DNA of 24,421 nucleotides from JBLHKW01 sp047618565. GTDB taxonomy: Bacteria; Planctomycetota; UBA1135; GCA-002686595. The notes beneath the pieces are model-generated. The model was given only the letters and a program-made list of their open reading frames with translations, was not told the DNA's origin and searched no databases. Made by a program: the position numbers and the translations under genes. The stretch lies in NCBI GenBank assembly GCA_047618565.1, contig JBLHKW010000070.1, positions 1 through 24,421 of the forward strand. Reading direction: 5' to 3'. This document shows positions 8,775 to 17,480 of the stretch, piece after piece; positions within the stretch are counted from its first letter, which is position 1, and each line of letters starts with the position of its first letter.

Positions 8775-10106
8775 TTGGATTTCTCGAAGCACATCCAGAA
8801 GGCAGACGAGGCCCTTCGTCGCCGCAATCACGACTTCGCGATTCAGCTGTACCAGCAGCTGATCGAGATCGATGCGGATCAAGGTGAGGCGCGCGCCGGC
8901 CTGCGGCGTGCGCTCAGGGCTCGTCACGAGAGCAAGGGTGGCGGGCGCCTGTTCCGGCTGCTGAAGGGGGCCGGGCCCCTGGCCGTGGCCAAGACCCTGG
9001 CCAAGGCCGGCAAGCACGACGCGGCGGCCAAGTCGCTCGAGACCTACCTGGCCTCGAATCCCTTGGACGAGGACGCCAATCTGCTCCTGGGGATCTCCCT
9101 GGAGGCTGCGGGGCACTACGACTCGGCGCTGGCGGTGTTCGAGTTCGTGGCCGAAATCGCTCCCAAGAGCCCCGCGGGTCTGCGCCGCGCGGGCGCGATG
9201 ATGCAGCGCAAGGGGGAGCACGCCCTGGCCCTGGCCTACTACGAAAGGGCGCTCGAGTCCGACCCCCGGGACCGGGAGGCCTTGAAGGCGCGCAAGGACC
9301 TCGCGGCCGAAGCCGCCCTGACGGATGCCCGCTACGAGTCCGTCGAACACAGTCGCGAGCAGATCCGAGACAAGGACGAGGCCCGGCGCCTGGATCGCAC
9401 GACGCGCCTGCACCGGTCCGAGGAGGATCTACGCGAGGAGCTGTCCGGGCTCGAGTCGAGCCTGGCCGAGTCTCCCGGGGACGCGGATCTGATGGTTCAG
9501 CTCTCCGGGCTGCACGAGCGGCTCAAGGATCCCGAGGCGGCCCTGGAGCTGATCGAATGTGCCCTGGAGTACCGTAAGGGCGCCCCGGAGCTCTTCGAGG
9601 CCCGGGCGGGGCTCAAGGCCAAGGTGCTGAAGCTCGCCATCCGCAAGGCCGACAAGGCCGGGCAAAGCGACGAGGCCGACAGCCTGGAACGGGACCTGCG
9701 CACCTTCGAACTCGACGATTTAGCCCGCCGTATCGAGGTTTCTCCCGCGGACGGCACCCTGCGCCTGCAGTTGGGGCGGGGCCTCGTGCGGGCCGAGGAC
9801 CACGACGGGGCTGCGGCCCAGTTCCAGAAGGCTGCCGCCGACCCCAGATGCCACGATGAGGCCCTTTTTCACCTGGGACACTGCTTCCAGCGGAAGGGTT
9901 TCCTGGACCTGGCCCGAAAGAACTTTCTCGAGGTCCTCGCAACACGGCCGGACGTCGACGAGCGCGCCCGCGAAATCCTGTACAATCTGGGGACGATTGC
10001 CGAAGCCGAGGATGACTCGGCCGAGGCTCGTTCCTTTTACGCCCGTATCTACGAAGTCGACATCGGATTCAGAGACGTAGCTGCCAAGATGGAGCAGCTC
10101 AGATAA
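8775..10106 (+). CDS. Tetratricopeptide-repeat protein
   Basis: This 443-aa soluble protein is built from TPR helices: repeats at about 5-50 (FAIQLYQQLIEIDADQGEA), 80-175 (three good repeats such as YDSALAVFEFVAEIAPKSP and HALALAYYERALESDPRD), a strongly charged helix at about 190-230 (REQIRDKDEARRLDRTTRL), and more repeats from about 225 to the end. There is no signal peptide. It is a scaffold-type protein of unknown partner. I favour a TTG start at 8775 because GGGGGAG (8759-8765) lies 9 nt upstream; a GTG at 8724 is in frame but has no ribosome-binding site and adds 17 residues unlike a TPR. It ends 2 nt before rpsT, so the two are probably translationally linked. Confidence 0.85.
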   Translation: MDFSKHIQKADEALRRRNHDFAIQLYQQLIEIDADQGEARAGLRRALRARHESKGGGRLFRLLKGAGPLAVAKTLAKAGKHDAAAKSLETYLASNPLDEDANLLLGISLEAAGHYDSALAVFEFVAEIAPKSPAGLRRAGAMMQRKGEHALALAYYERALESDPRDREALKARKDLAAEAALTDARYESVEHSREQIRDKDEARRLDRTTRLHRSEEDLREELSGLESSLAESPGDADLMVQLSGLHERLKDPEAALELIECALEYRKGAPELFEARAGLKAKVLKLAIRKADKAGQSDEADSLERDLRTFELDDLARRIEVSPADGTLRLQLGRGLVRAEDHDGAAAQFQKAAADPRCHDEALFHLGHCFQRKGFLDLARKNFLEVLATRPDVDERAREILYNLGTIAEAEDDSAEARSFYARIYEVDIGFRDVAAKMEQLR

Positions 10107-10108
10107 AC

Positions 10109-10363
10109 ATGCCCATTAGCAAGCAAGCCAAGAAGCGGGTGGTCCAGGACGAGCGCCGCCGCGCCGCCAACAAGATCACCGCGACTCGCATGAAGAGTTC
10201 CATGAAGAAGGTTCTCAACGCGGCGACAGCCGAAGAAGCCAAGCTGGCCCTGCCCGATGCCGTGAAGCGCGTCGACAAGGCGGCCAAGAAAGGCATTCTG
10301 CACGAGAACGCCGCGGCCCACCGCAAGAGCCGTCTCGCCAAGGCCGTCGCTTCGAAGTCCTGA
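10109..10363 (+). CDS. rpsT: Small ribosomal subunit protein S20 (bS20)
   Basis: The 84-aa, Lys/Arg/Ala-rich three-helix protein matches S20 throughout: MPISKQAKKRVVQDERRR, NKITATRMKSSMKKV, and KGILHENAAAHRKSRLAK near the end, which is the hallmark C-terminal motif. S20 binds 16S rRNA early in 30S assembly. The start codon lies 2 nt after the TPR gene stop codon, and a small gene follows after 6 nt, placing S20 inside an operon with genes of unknown function. Confidence 0.96.
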   Translation: MPISKQAKKRVVQDERRRAANKITATRMKSSMKKVLNAATAEEAKLALPDAVKRVDKAAKKGILHENAAAHRKSRLAKAVASKS

Positions 10364-10369
10364 CGCGTC

Positions 10370-10702
10370 GTGTTCGAGACCAAGGACGATCACCCGGGCC
10401 GCTGGCAACGCCCGGTTCGGGTGCCTGCGCGTAAGCAGGACATCTTTGGGGCGGCGAAGGAGATGTGCGAGGACCTTGAGGGGTGGACCGTACTCGAGGT
10501 CGACGATGAAGCGTTGCGCATCACGTGTGAGTGCAGCAACGGGTTCCTCGCTGGCACGTCGCGCATCAAGGTCTGGGTCGAGGGTCCGGATAACATTCCG
10601 TCCTCGACGACCTGCATGACCTCCGAAGGTGGCGGTCCGCGCGATCGCAACAAGGCCAACGTGACTGAGTTCGTTAAGAAGTTCACGATGCGCGTCTGCT
10701 GA
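10370..10702 (+). CDS. Small protein, possibly DUF1499-like
   Basis: This 110-aa protein starts with GTG 10370, 6 nt after the rpsT stop codon. I see no signal peptide or membrane segment. The middle reads KQDIFGAAKEMCEDLEGWTVLEVDDEA, then a strand pair and SSTTCMTSEGGGPRDRNKANVTEFVKKF. The order of helix, WxVxExD, strands and an S-x-x-G-x-x-D-x-x-x-N-x-x-R/x-F-like end is reminiscent of DUF1499, a domain of unknown function, but several key positions differ and I hold this lightly. Four cysteines (CEDLEG, CEC, CMT and a C-terminal Cys) are unusual for a cytoplasmic protein of this size. The frame fits operon spacing and has no better competitor. Confidence 0.65.
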   Translation: MFETKDDHPGRWQRPVRVPARKQDIFGAAKEMCEDLEGWTVLEVDDEALRITCECSNGFLAGTSRIKVWVEGPDNIPSSTTCMTSEGGGPRDRNKANVTEFVKKFTMRVC

Positions 10703-10733
10703 TCCGGGCGACCTACCTGGATCCGGATCGCAC

Positions 10734-10747
10734 GGTGAGGACTCACC
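10734..10747 (+). promoter_or_regulatory. Short inverted repeat before the lipoprotein gene
   Basis: GGTGAG (10734-10739) and CTCACC (10742-10747) form a 6-bp inverted repeat with a 2-nt gap, 17 nt before the predicted start. A palindrome ATCCGGAT lies just upstream (10721-10728). These may be an operator or a weak hairpin. They are also short enough to be chance in GC-rich DNA. Confidence 0.25.
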
Positions 10748-10763
10748 ACGACCGGTGACACCG

Positions 10764-12116
10764 ATGCACATGATCCGCAGGCCCCACGCGGTCATTCTCG
10801 TCGCGCTTGCTTCGGCATGTGCCGCCACGCCGCCCGTAAAACTGGTTGCGCCGGCCGTCGACGTCACGCTCACTCACCGCTGCGGGGGGATTCTCGCCGA
10901 GTCGCTGGTGCTGCCCGCGGAAGTGGATGCGGCGCAGATATGGGCCGTTCACGTGCGCGGCCTCGTGCTGGCGGGTGAATCCAATGCGGACCTCGTCGCC
11001 GTGGCGAGCGGGGCGGCGGCGGCCGCATCCTTGTTGTTCCTCCCGAACGCTGCGGAACCGATCCGCGGAAGCGTCGATGAGATCACGGACCTGCGCTTTG
11101 CGGTCGGTGAAGAGGCGCGCGCGATCGGAGCGGGGGTGACCTTTGCCGACGGGACTCAGGGGCTCGAGTTTTCGAGCCTGCGAGGGACCCTGGCCGAGGG
11201 CTCCTGCACCGAGTTGCGCGTCACGGCGAGGGACGGCGTCTCCTATTCGATAACCCTGGATCGGCCGACCGCCGGCCAATCGCTCGCCGCGGACGGTCGC
11301 GTGGCATTGCGGTACCGGGCACCCGGCGTGGGCGACGGGCTGGCGTTGTTGAGCACCCAGGTGAAACCAGGATGCGGACCGCTGTGGGTGGAACTGCCAA
11401 TGCACCCGGGCGAGACCATCGGATTCCTCATCGACGTGAGCGAGGGCACTGCACAGGATGCCGCACATGTCAGCGCGGTCGAGGCGAGCCGACTCGACCT
11501 CGAAGCCGCCGCTTTGCGGTTGAAGTTGCGCACCGCTACATGGACCGCGCAGGATGCTGGCCAGGCGGCTCGATACGCCGCGGGCGCGGCTCTCCAGGAT
11601 CCGGCGACAAGGCTGGAAGCATTGCAGATACTGGCCGGCGATGGGTTGGGTCTCGCCGTGGACCTGGCCACGTGCGCTTCGGACACGCTCGCGGAAGAGT
11701 GGGCCACTGCTCTCGGGCCGGTACTCGATCTCGAGCACGGGAGCGCCGAACAGGTGGCCTGGACGGTCGAACAATCGGCCATCGAGCTGCTTGCCACACG
11801 CATGGACAAGGGCATCGCCGAGGTCGCCCAGGAGGGCCTGCTCGCGCGCCACCTGGGCGAGATGGGCCGTTTCACACCCGACCTGCTGCGATTCCTGCGT
11901 GGCACCGGAACACGCGCTGACTTCGATGTCTGGATCCAGCGACAGAACCTGCGCCTGCTCGGTTCACCGGATCCGGCGGCACGCGTTCGGGCCCTGGATT
12001 GGCTCACGGTGCGCGGATTGGAACCGGTCGACTTTGATCCCCTTGCGTCGCGCGATGTGCGCCGTACACAGCTGCGGGCCGACGAAGCGGCGCGCGCAGC
12101 CCGGGAGCAACCGTGA
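10764..12116 (+). CDS. Predicted lipoprotein of unknown function, coupled to the AsmA-like gene
   Basis: I do not recognise this family. From ATG 10764 it is 450 aa; GTG 10755 and ATG 10770 are alternative starts. The N-terminus MHMIRRPHAVILVALASAC is a short export signal ending in Cys19, with an imperfect lipobox (ASA-C, Ala instead of Leu at -3), so a lipoprotein or a simply secreted protein is likely. Residues about 20-230 look beta-rich (LTHRCGGILAESLVLP, EITDLRFAVGEEARAIG, VALRYRAPGVGDGLALL). Residues about 240-450 are helical (ATRLEALQILAGDGLGLAVDL, PAARVRALDWLTVRGLEPVDF), perhaps a helical-repeat domain. Its TGA overlaps the ATG of the giant AsmA-like gene (TGATG), so the two are translated together. 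Transport or anchoring of an envelope component with that protein is the plain inference. Confidence 0.75.
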   Translation: MHMIRRPHAVILVALASACAATPPVKLVAPAVDVTLTHRCGGILAESLVLPAEVDAAQIWAVHVRGLVLAGESNADLVAVASGAAAAASLLFLPNAAEPIRGSVDEITDLRFAVGEEARAIGAGVTFADGTQGLEFSSLRGTLAEGSCTELRVTARDGVSYSITLDRPTAGQSLAADGRVALRYRAPGVGDGLALLSTQVKPGCGPLWVELPMHPGETIGFLIDVSEGTAQDAAHVSAVEASRLDLEAAALRLKLRTATWTAQDAGQAARYAAGAALQDPATRLEALQILAGDGLGLAVDLATCASDTLAEEWATALGPVLDLEHGSAEQVAWTVEQSAIELLATRMDKGIAEVAQEGLLARHLGEMGRFTPDLLRFLRGTGTRADFDVWIQRQNLRLLGSPDPAARVRALDWLTVRGLEPVDFDPLASRDVRRTQLRADEAARAAREQP

Positions 12117-15100
12117 TGGACAGCGTGAGCGTGCAGCCGAGCCCTCGTCGCCGGCGGATCTGGAAGTGGGCCAGGCGCATCGGCCTGCTGGGCCTCGTGC
12201 TGCTTTGCCTCGTGCGCGTGACGTTGTGGCTGTGGTTGCCGAGCGCGATGGAAGCGGCCGTGAGCGTGTTCGGTGTCCGCTGCGAGTACGAGGATTTCGA
12301 CCTGTCCCTCCTGGGGGCCGACATAGAGCTGCGCCACCTGGAGCTGTGGGACGATGCGCGCGAGGCCGACAGCCCTCTGGCCCACGTGGAATACGCGCGA
12401 CTCGACATCGATGTGAGTTCGCTCCTGCTGTTCGACCTGCGCGTGCACCGCATGGAGGTCGACGGCGTGGATGTCGTGCTGGAGCGCGACGCCGGGGGCA
12501 GCTGGCTGCTACCTGATCTGGATTTCTCGACCGTCGCGCAGCCGGAGTCCGGCGCGCCCCAGCCTGTCGCGAATTCGGAGGCGAAGGCCTGGGACCTGAA
12601 CGTGCCCATCCGGATCGACGCCATCCGGGGCCAGGACATCCGCCTGCGGGTGGTCGATCCCATCACGCATGTCGATCGGCGCATCGACATGCGCATGCGC
12701 GTTTCCGATATAGGTCACGGGACGCGCCCCCTGCGGATCGAGCTCCACGCGGCGTGTCAGGACCTCATCGATGGCCTGACGGTCGAGATCGAGGGCCGGG
12801 CTGAACCGCGGAATGCACACCTCGACCTGCGCTTTGCAGCGCGCGGCATACGCACGGGCCCCGTAGCTGGCCTGCTCGAGGAGCTGGGCCTGCGGCCGGT
12901 GGCGCGCACACTGGATGCGGGCATGACCATGCGGATGGACCTGCACTCGGACGCGGACCGGGCGCTGCTCGAGGGCGGGTTCGACATGCACGACCTGCTG
13001 GTGACGGTCGATGGCACGCGCGCCATGCGCGTGGCGCTGGTCGAGGCGGACGCGACGTTCGAGCCAGGGCGGGTCGAGGTCGAGCGGGTGCAGCTGACGG
13101 AGGTCGACGTCGATCTGGCCAGGACCCCGAGCGGGCTCGTGCGCGCCTTCGGTTTCGATCTCCTGCCGCGCTTGCTCGCGACCTCTACACCTCAAACGCC
13201 CGCGGCCCCGCAGCCGGTGGCGTTGGCGCCGGACGAGCCGTTCGAGTGGGGCATCGGGCGCATCGACTTCGAGACGCTCAAGGTGGTCTTCGAAGATGCG
13301 TATGTCGACCCCCCGTCGACCCTCGGCGCCCAGCTGGACATTCTCGAGTTCCGGGACATCGGCATCGATCGCGCGACGCGCTTCCTGGTGCGCGGCGGCC
13401 TGCTTCCGACCGGGTCGTCCTGGGCCTTCGAGGGCACCGTGTCGCCCGGCGCCACCGAAACATCCGTCGCGGCGACGATCGCGATCGAGTCGAGCGACTT
13501 CACCAAGCTGGATCCGTGGCTGTTGCCCCTTGGCCTGGCGGGGGTGGAGACTGCGGCCGACCTGCGCCTGAAGCTCGATGCCACGATCGGTACGCAGCAG
13601 GGTGCACGCAGCATCGATGCCTCGTTGTCGGAGCTGGAGCTGCAGGGCGAGGACTCCCTGCTGGCCCTGGAACTGGCCCGGGTCGAGGTACTGCTGAGCG
13701 AGAGCAAGCTGCAGGTGGTCGACGCACGCGTTCAGGGTGGTCGAATTGCGGTGACCGCGCATCCCGACGGGAGCTTCCACCTCGGCGGATTCCAGAGCCT
13801 GCCCGCGGACGCGCCGCGCAGGATGGCGTTGGCGGCCGGCGGAGCGTCGGATGCATCTGCACAGCCCACTACGGTTCCGGCCACGGTTCCGGCCACGCCG
13901 ACACACGCGGGTACGTCCGCCAGGCCTGCACCGGGCGAAGCCATGACCCTGGCGCTCGACCATCTGGTCGTCTCCGACACGTTCCTCAGGGTCGTGGACG
14001 ACACCCAGGAGACGTCGCGCGAGTTCGGCTTCGGACTGGATGCTGACGCGCGCAATTTCGTGCTGAACTCCGACGAGCCTGCGACCGGGCGGCTCGACAT
14101 GAGCGTGGCCGGCGAGCGCGCTGGCGACTTCCGCGTGGGTCTGGACCTGACGACACGTCCGGGCCCGCTCGACCTGGACCTTGCGGTCCTGCTCAGCGGT
14201 GAGTCGGTAGACCTGACTCCCTTCGATCGGTTCTTCGATCGCCTGGGGCTCGAGCCGGACCTGAAGCATGGGACCCTCGCGGCCCGCATCAAGGCATCCG
14301 TCGCGGTACAGGGAGATGAGACCCGCTTGGGCCTGCAGCTGTCCGACATCTCGCTTGCGGAGGCGGGCGCGGAGCTCGCAGCGCTCGACCTGTTGCGGAT
14401 CGACGAGATCGTTCTGGGTCCGGCGGCGACGGGCATCAGCAGCGTGCAGTTGGATGGCCTGCGCGCCGACGTGCGCCGTGATGGGGACTCGGTACTCCAT
14501 CTGGCCGGCGTCTCCATTCCTCCGGGATTCGGCGGTGGCACGCCCCATGCGGCGCCGACATCCGCGGAACTCGACGGCGCGCGATCGGGGCCGGCGCATG
14601 CCTTCACAGTGGCCGGGGTACAGGTCCAGGGCATCGCCCTGCGCTGGCAGGACCAAGCGGCGCGCGAATCGGTGGATACCGCGCTGTCCGGCCAGGTGAC
14701 GGTGGGGGCGCTCGCCCTGGGCGAGCAGGCCGCGGTGGAGATGGAGTTCGGCCTGTCCGACGCCATCGAGTCCATGCGCGTAACAGGCACGGTCACCCCA
14801 TCCATGGAGTCGCCGCGCGCTGCATTCGACGTGGCGCTCGCGGGCATGCGCGGTGGGTGGATCGACCACTATCTTGCGCCGGGCCAGACGGTCGAGCTTG
14901 TGGACGGACGTCTGACCTTCAGTCTCGAGGGGCAGGTCGATCCGGAGCCCGCGGGCGGGATCGCGGCCGTCGCGGCCATCCGCGACTTCGAGCTGCGCGA
15001 CACCGAGGCCGGCCCGTTGCTGGTCGGGGTGCGGGAGATCGTCATCGATGCCCCGCGCGTCGATACCGATGTCATCCAGGTTGCCGAACTGGCCATGCGC

Positions 15101-17395
15101 GGTGTTCGTGCGAATGTGGAGCGCGATGGCGCGAGCCTGCTGGCGGGTGGGTTGCGTCTGTCGATCCCGGATCCAGCGGCCAGCGAAGCGAAGCTGCCCG
15201 CAGCCGAGCCGGAAGCGGCCACTCCGGCGGCCGGGGGAGCGGCTGAACCGAGGGTTCCGCCGCGCATCGACCTGGAGCGACTGGCTTTCGACGTCGAGGC
15301 TCTCTCGATCGCCGAGGGCGGCGCGCCGCCGTTGGTCATAAGTATCGATCTTCACAACGAGAAGCCGCTGGCGATCATCGCGCCGGACCCCCAGGACCTC
15401 GCGCCCTGGGAGCTGGCCATGCGCGTGGCCTCGCCCACGGCCCTCGAGCAACTCGACGTCGCGATCGAAATCCAGCCCTGGGATCTCACACCCCTCGCGA
15501 ACCTCTCGGTCGAGATGAGCGGGCTTCACGGCGCGGCCCTGCACGATTCGTGGCCGGAATTGCTGGCTGACCTGGACCTGCGCGCAATTGCTGGCGCACA
15601 GGCCACGCTCGACCTCGCGGCACGGCTCGACCTGCGGCGCCGCGCGCCGACCGAGTTCGATCTCTCGCGCGGGTTCGGACTGGAGATGGAGCTGTCGAAC
15701 GTCGCCTATCGAGCGACCCCCGACGGTGAGGTGCTCGCGGGTGTCGAGTCGGTGTTCCTGGATGCGCCGCGCCTGGGCGGAGGCTCCGGAGCTGTGCACG
15801 TCGCGGAGCTGGCGGTGGATGGAATCGTCGGGCGCGTTTCCCGCGATGATGCGGGCGTGCACGTGCTCGGCATCACGATTCCCCTGACGCCGGAAGCCGC
15901 AGACGAATCGGCGAACGGGACCGAAACGACCGAGGTGGCCACGTCTCCCGAGCAGCCGAGGATCGCAGAGGCTTCGGGGAAGTTCGAGCAGGACGCCGTC
16001 GCTCCTCCGATCCGCATCGACCAGATCTCCGTGAACGGCCTGGACTTCGAGTTGCGCGACACGACGTTCGATCCTCCGCTCGTCATGCCGCTGGACGACC
16101 TGGCTCTATCGGTCTCTGGAATTCGGGTGGGCGGCGACCTGCCGCCTGCGCCCATCCGTTTCGAGTTTGCCCTCGGCGCCGGAGAGATCGAGTTGCCGGA
16201 ACGTGTTCAGGTCAGCTCGATGCTGGCCGGTCTCGTCGTGGCGACCGCATCCGCAGTCACCGGCGGGGACGACAAACCAGGCCTGGAGCAACGCAACGCC
16301 CTCGATGAGGTCGTCATCAGCGGTAGCCTCGTGCCGACCCGTCCGCCTAGTGGGTCGCTGGAGATCGACATCAGCGGGGTCGAGCTGCTCGCCCTGCGAG
16401 GTCCCGCGGGTGCGGCCGGGGTGGAGATCAGTGATGGTGTCTTCGATGGCCGCGTGACCATGCGGGTCGACGAAAATGGGTCGACGCGCACCAAGGCCTC
16501 GTTCATTCTCGCGCACCTGGGCCTCAGCGAGGCCCAGGGCGGACCGATCTCGACCTATCTCCGGCTACCTGCGCCGCTGCAGTCGGTCGTGTTTCTGCTG
16601 AAGGACGCTGACGACGAGATCACGGTCCCGCTCGACGTCAAGTTCAAGCGCGACGGTAGCGTGCGCGGTAGCCAGCTTGCTGCTGGAGCGGTGTCCGCCT
16701 TCGGATCGATCGTGACCGACGCGGTGGCTTCGTCCGCGTTCCGCGTCGGCGGGATGGTCACGAGCCTGTTTGGAATCGGTGGGCCGACCGAAATTCCCCA
16801 GGAGGCCAACGTGGTCCTGGAGTTTGGCCCGGGAGCGGTCAATCCACCGGCGGATACCGAGCAGCGCATCGATGTATTGCTCGACGTGCTGCGCGACAAG
16901 GAGATGATCGTCGTGGTGCAGCCCGTGCTGGGATTCGATGACCTTGAGCGCGCGGAAGTGCTGGCGGCTCCATCAGGCCCCGATCGAAGCGAACTGGTGG
17001 AACAGTTGCGGCAGCGCAAGCGTGCACTCTGGCGCGAGCGGGATGCGAACGCCAGCGCGCTTCGCACGAGTCAACGCCTGGGGGATGAGCAGGCGTGTCT
17101 CGAGCGGACCGAGGACCTGCGCCGCATCGATACCCATATCGGTCGGACGGAGCGGGCGCTCGACAGCGTGCTCGTGCTCCTGCGCCCGGATGCCGACCGG
17201 CGCGTGCCCCGTCGCGCTCGGCGGCTCGCACTGGAGTTCGCGACTGCGCGCGCCGAGCGCATGCGTGACCTGCTCCTGGAGATCCGCGGCGAGAAATTCG
17301 CCGGCCGTATCGACGTCCGGCGCGCACGCCTACCGCAGTCCGAGGAGATGGACAGCGGCGTGCTCCTGCTGAGCCCGCGACGTCGCGCTCAGTGA
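12116..17395 (+). CDS. Giant AsmA/DUF748-like envelope protein (1759 aa)
   Basis: One transmembrane helix (about 23-45, LLGLVLLCLVRVTLWLWL) after a short Arg-rich cytoplasmic end anchors a huge periplasmic part made of alternating strands with D-hydrophobic-D patterns. AsmA-like proteins (AsmA, TamB, YhdP; DUF748) are proposed lipid carriers or bridges between inner and outer membranes. I see about six repeats of an I-D-x-I/L-hydrophobic-L-x-x-x-D motif near residues 166, 375, 612, 832, 1050 and 1300, some preceded by Ala/Pro/Thr-rich linkers (TTVPATVPAT near 585). The end resembles DUF748 C-termini: a FGPGAVNPPADTEQRIDVLL block, then charged helices (about 1600-1740). The ATG at 12116 overlaps the previous stop codon. 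This is longer than E. coli YhdP or TamB (about 1,260 aa each). Assignment to the superfamily is good; the cargo is unknown. Confidence 0.82.
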   Translation: MDSVSVQPSPRRRRIWKWARRIGLLGLVLLCLVRVTLWLWLPSAMEAAVSVFGVRCEYEDFDLSLLGADIELRHLELWDDAREADSPLAHVEYARLDIDVSSLLLFDLRVHRMEVDGVDVVLERDAGGSWLLPDLDFSTVAQPESGAPQPVANSEAKAWDLNVPIRIDAIRGQDIRLRVVDPITHVDRRIDMRMRVSDIGHGTRPLRIELHAACQDLIDGLTVEIEGRAEPRNAHLDLRFAARGIRTGPVAGLLEELGLRPVARTLDAGMTMRMDLHSDADRALLEGGFDMHDLLVTVDGTRAMRVALVEADATFEPGRVEVERVQLTEVDVDLARTPSGLVRAFGFDLLPRLLATSTPQTPAAPQPVALAPDEPFEWGIGRIDFETLKVVFEDAYVDPPSTLGAQLDILEFRDIGIDRATRFLVRGGLLPTGSSWAFEGTVSPGATETSVAATIAIESSDFTKLDPWLLPLGLAGVETAADLRLKLDATIGTQQGARSIDASLSELELQGEDSLLALELARVEVLLSESKLQVVDARVQGGRIAVTAHPDGSFHLGGFQSLPADAPRRMALAAGGASDASAQPTTVPATVPATPTHAGTSARPAPGEAMTLALDHLVVSDTFLRVVDDTQETSREFGFGLDADARNFVLNSDEPATGRLDMSVAGERAGDFRVGLDLTTRPGPLDLDLAVLLSGESVDLTPFDRFFDRLGLEPDLKHGTLAARIKASVAVQGDETRLGLQLSDISLAEAGAELAALDLLRIDEIVLGPAATGISSVQLDGLRADVRRDGDSVLHLAGVSIPPGFGGGTPHAAPTSAELDGARSGPAHAFTVAGVQVQGIALRWQDQAARESVDTALSGQVTVGALALGEQAAVEMEFGLSDAIESMRVTGTVTPSMESPRAAFDVALAGMRGGWIDHYLAPGQTVELVDGRLTFSLEGQVDPEPAGGIAAVAAIRDFELRDTEAGPLLVGVREIVIDAPRVDTDVIQVAELAMRGVRANVERDGASLLAGGLRLSIPDPAASEAKLPAAEPEAATPAAGGAAEPRVPPRIDLERLAFDVEALSIAEGGAPPLVISIDLHNEKPLAIIAPDPQDLAPWELAMRVASPTALEQLDVAIEIQPWDLTPLANLSVEMSGLHGAALHDSWPELLADLDLRAIAGAQATLDLAARLDLRRRAPTEFDLSRGFGLEMELSNVAYRATPDGEVLAGVESVFLDAPRLGGGSGAVHVAELAVDGIVGRVSRDDAGVHVLGITIPLTPEAADESANGTETTEVATSPEQPRIAEASGKFEQDAVAPPIRIDQISVNGLDFELRDTTFDPPLVMPLDDLALSVSGIRVGGDLPPAPIRFEFALGAGEIELPERVQVSSMLAGLVVATASAVTGGDDKPGLEQRNALDEVVISGSLVPTRPPSGSLEIDISGVELLALRGPAGAAGVEISDGVFDGRVTMRVDENGSTRTKASFILAHLGLSEAQGGPISTYLRLPAPLQSVVFLLKDADDEITVPLDVKFKRDGSVRGSQLAAGAVSAFGSIVTDAVASSAFRVGGMVTSLFGIGGPTEIPQEANVVLEFGPGAVNPPADTEQRIDVLLDVLRDKEMIVVVQPVLGFDDLERAEVLAAPSGPDRSELVEQLRQRKRALWRERDANASALRTSQRLGDEQACLERTEDLRRIDTHIGRTERALDSVLVLLRPDADRRVPRRARRLALEFATARAERMRDLLLEIRGEKFAGRIDVRRARLPQSEEMDSGVLLLSPRRRAQ

Positions 17396-17425
17396 GGCTG
17401 GTGACTCCGGCCTGAAGGCACAAAG

Positions 17426-17456
17426 AGAGGGGGAACGGCCAGGCCGTTCCCCCTCT
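17426..17456. terminator. Bidirectional intrinsic terminator
   Basis: AGAGGGGGAACGGCC (17426-17440) and GGCCGTTCCCCCTCT (17442-17456) are perfect complements around one base, so the real fold is a 13-bp stem with a small loop. Short T-containing tails follow in both directions (TCTGTTT on plus, CTTTG on minus). It sits between two convergent genes and probably serves both. Confidence 0.9.
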
Positions 17457-17480
17457 TCTGTTTCCCGATGGGGTGACCTG

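Noticed and set aside
12509..15862. 1117-aa open frame on the minus strand opposite the AsmA-like gene
   Set aside because: Its product is Arg/Gln/His-rich without family features, whereas the plus strand has a membrane anchor, linkers and AsmA-like repeats. Long antisense frames are common opposite GC-rich genes.
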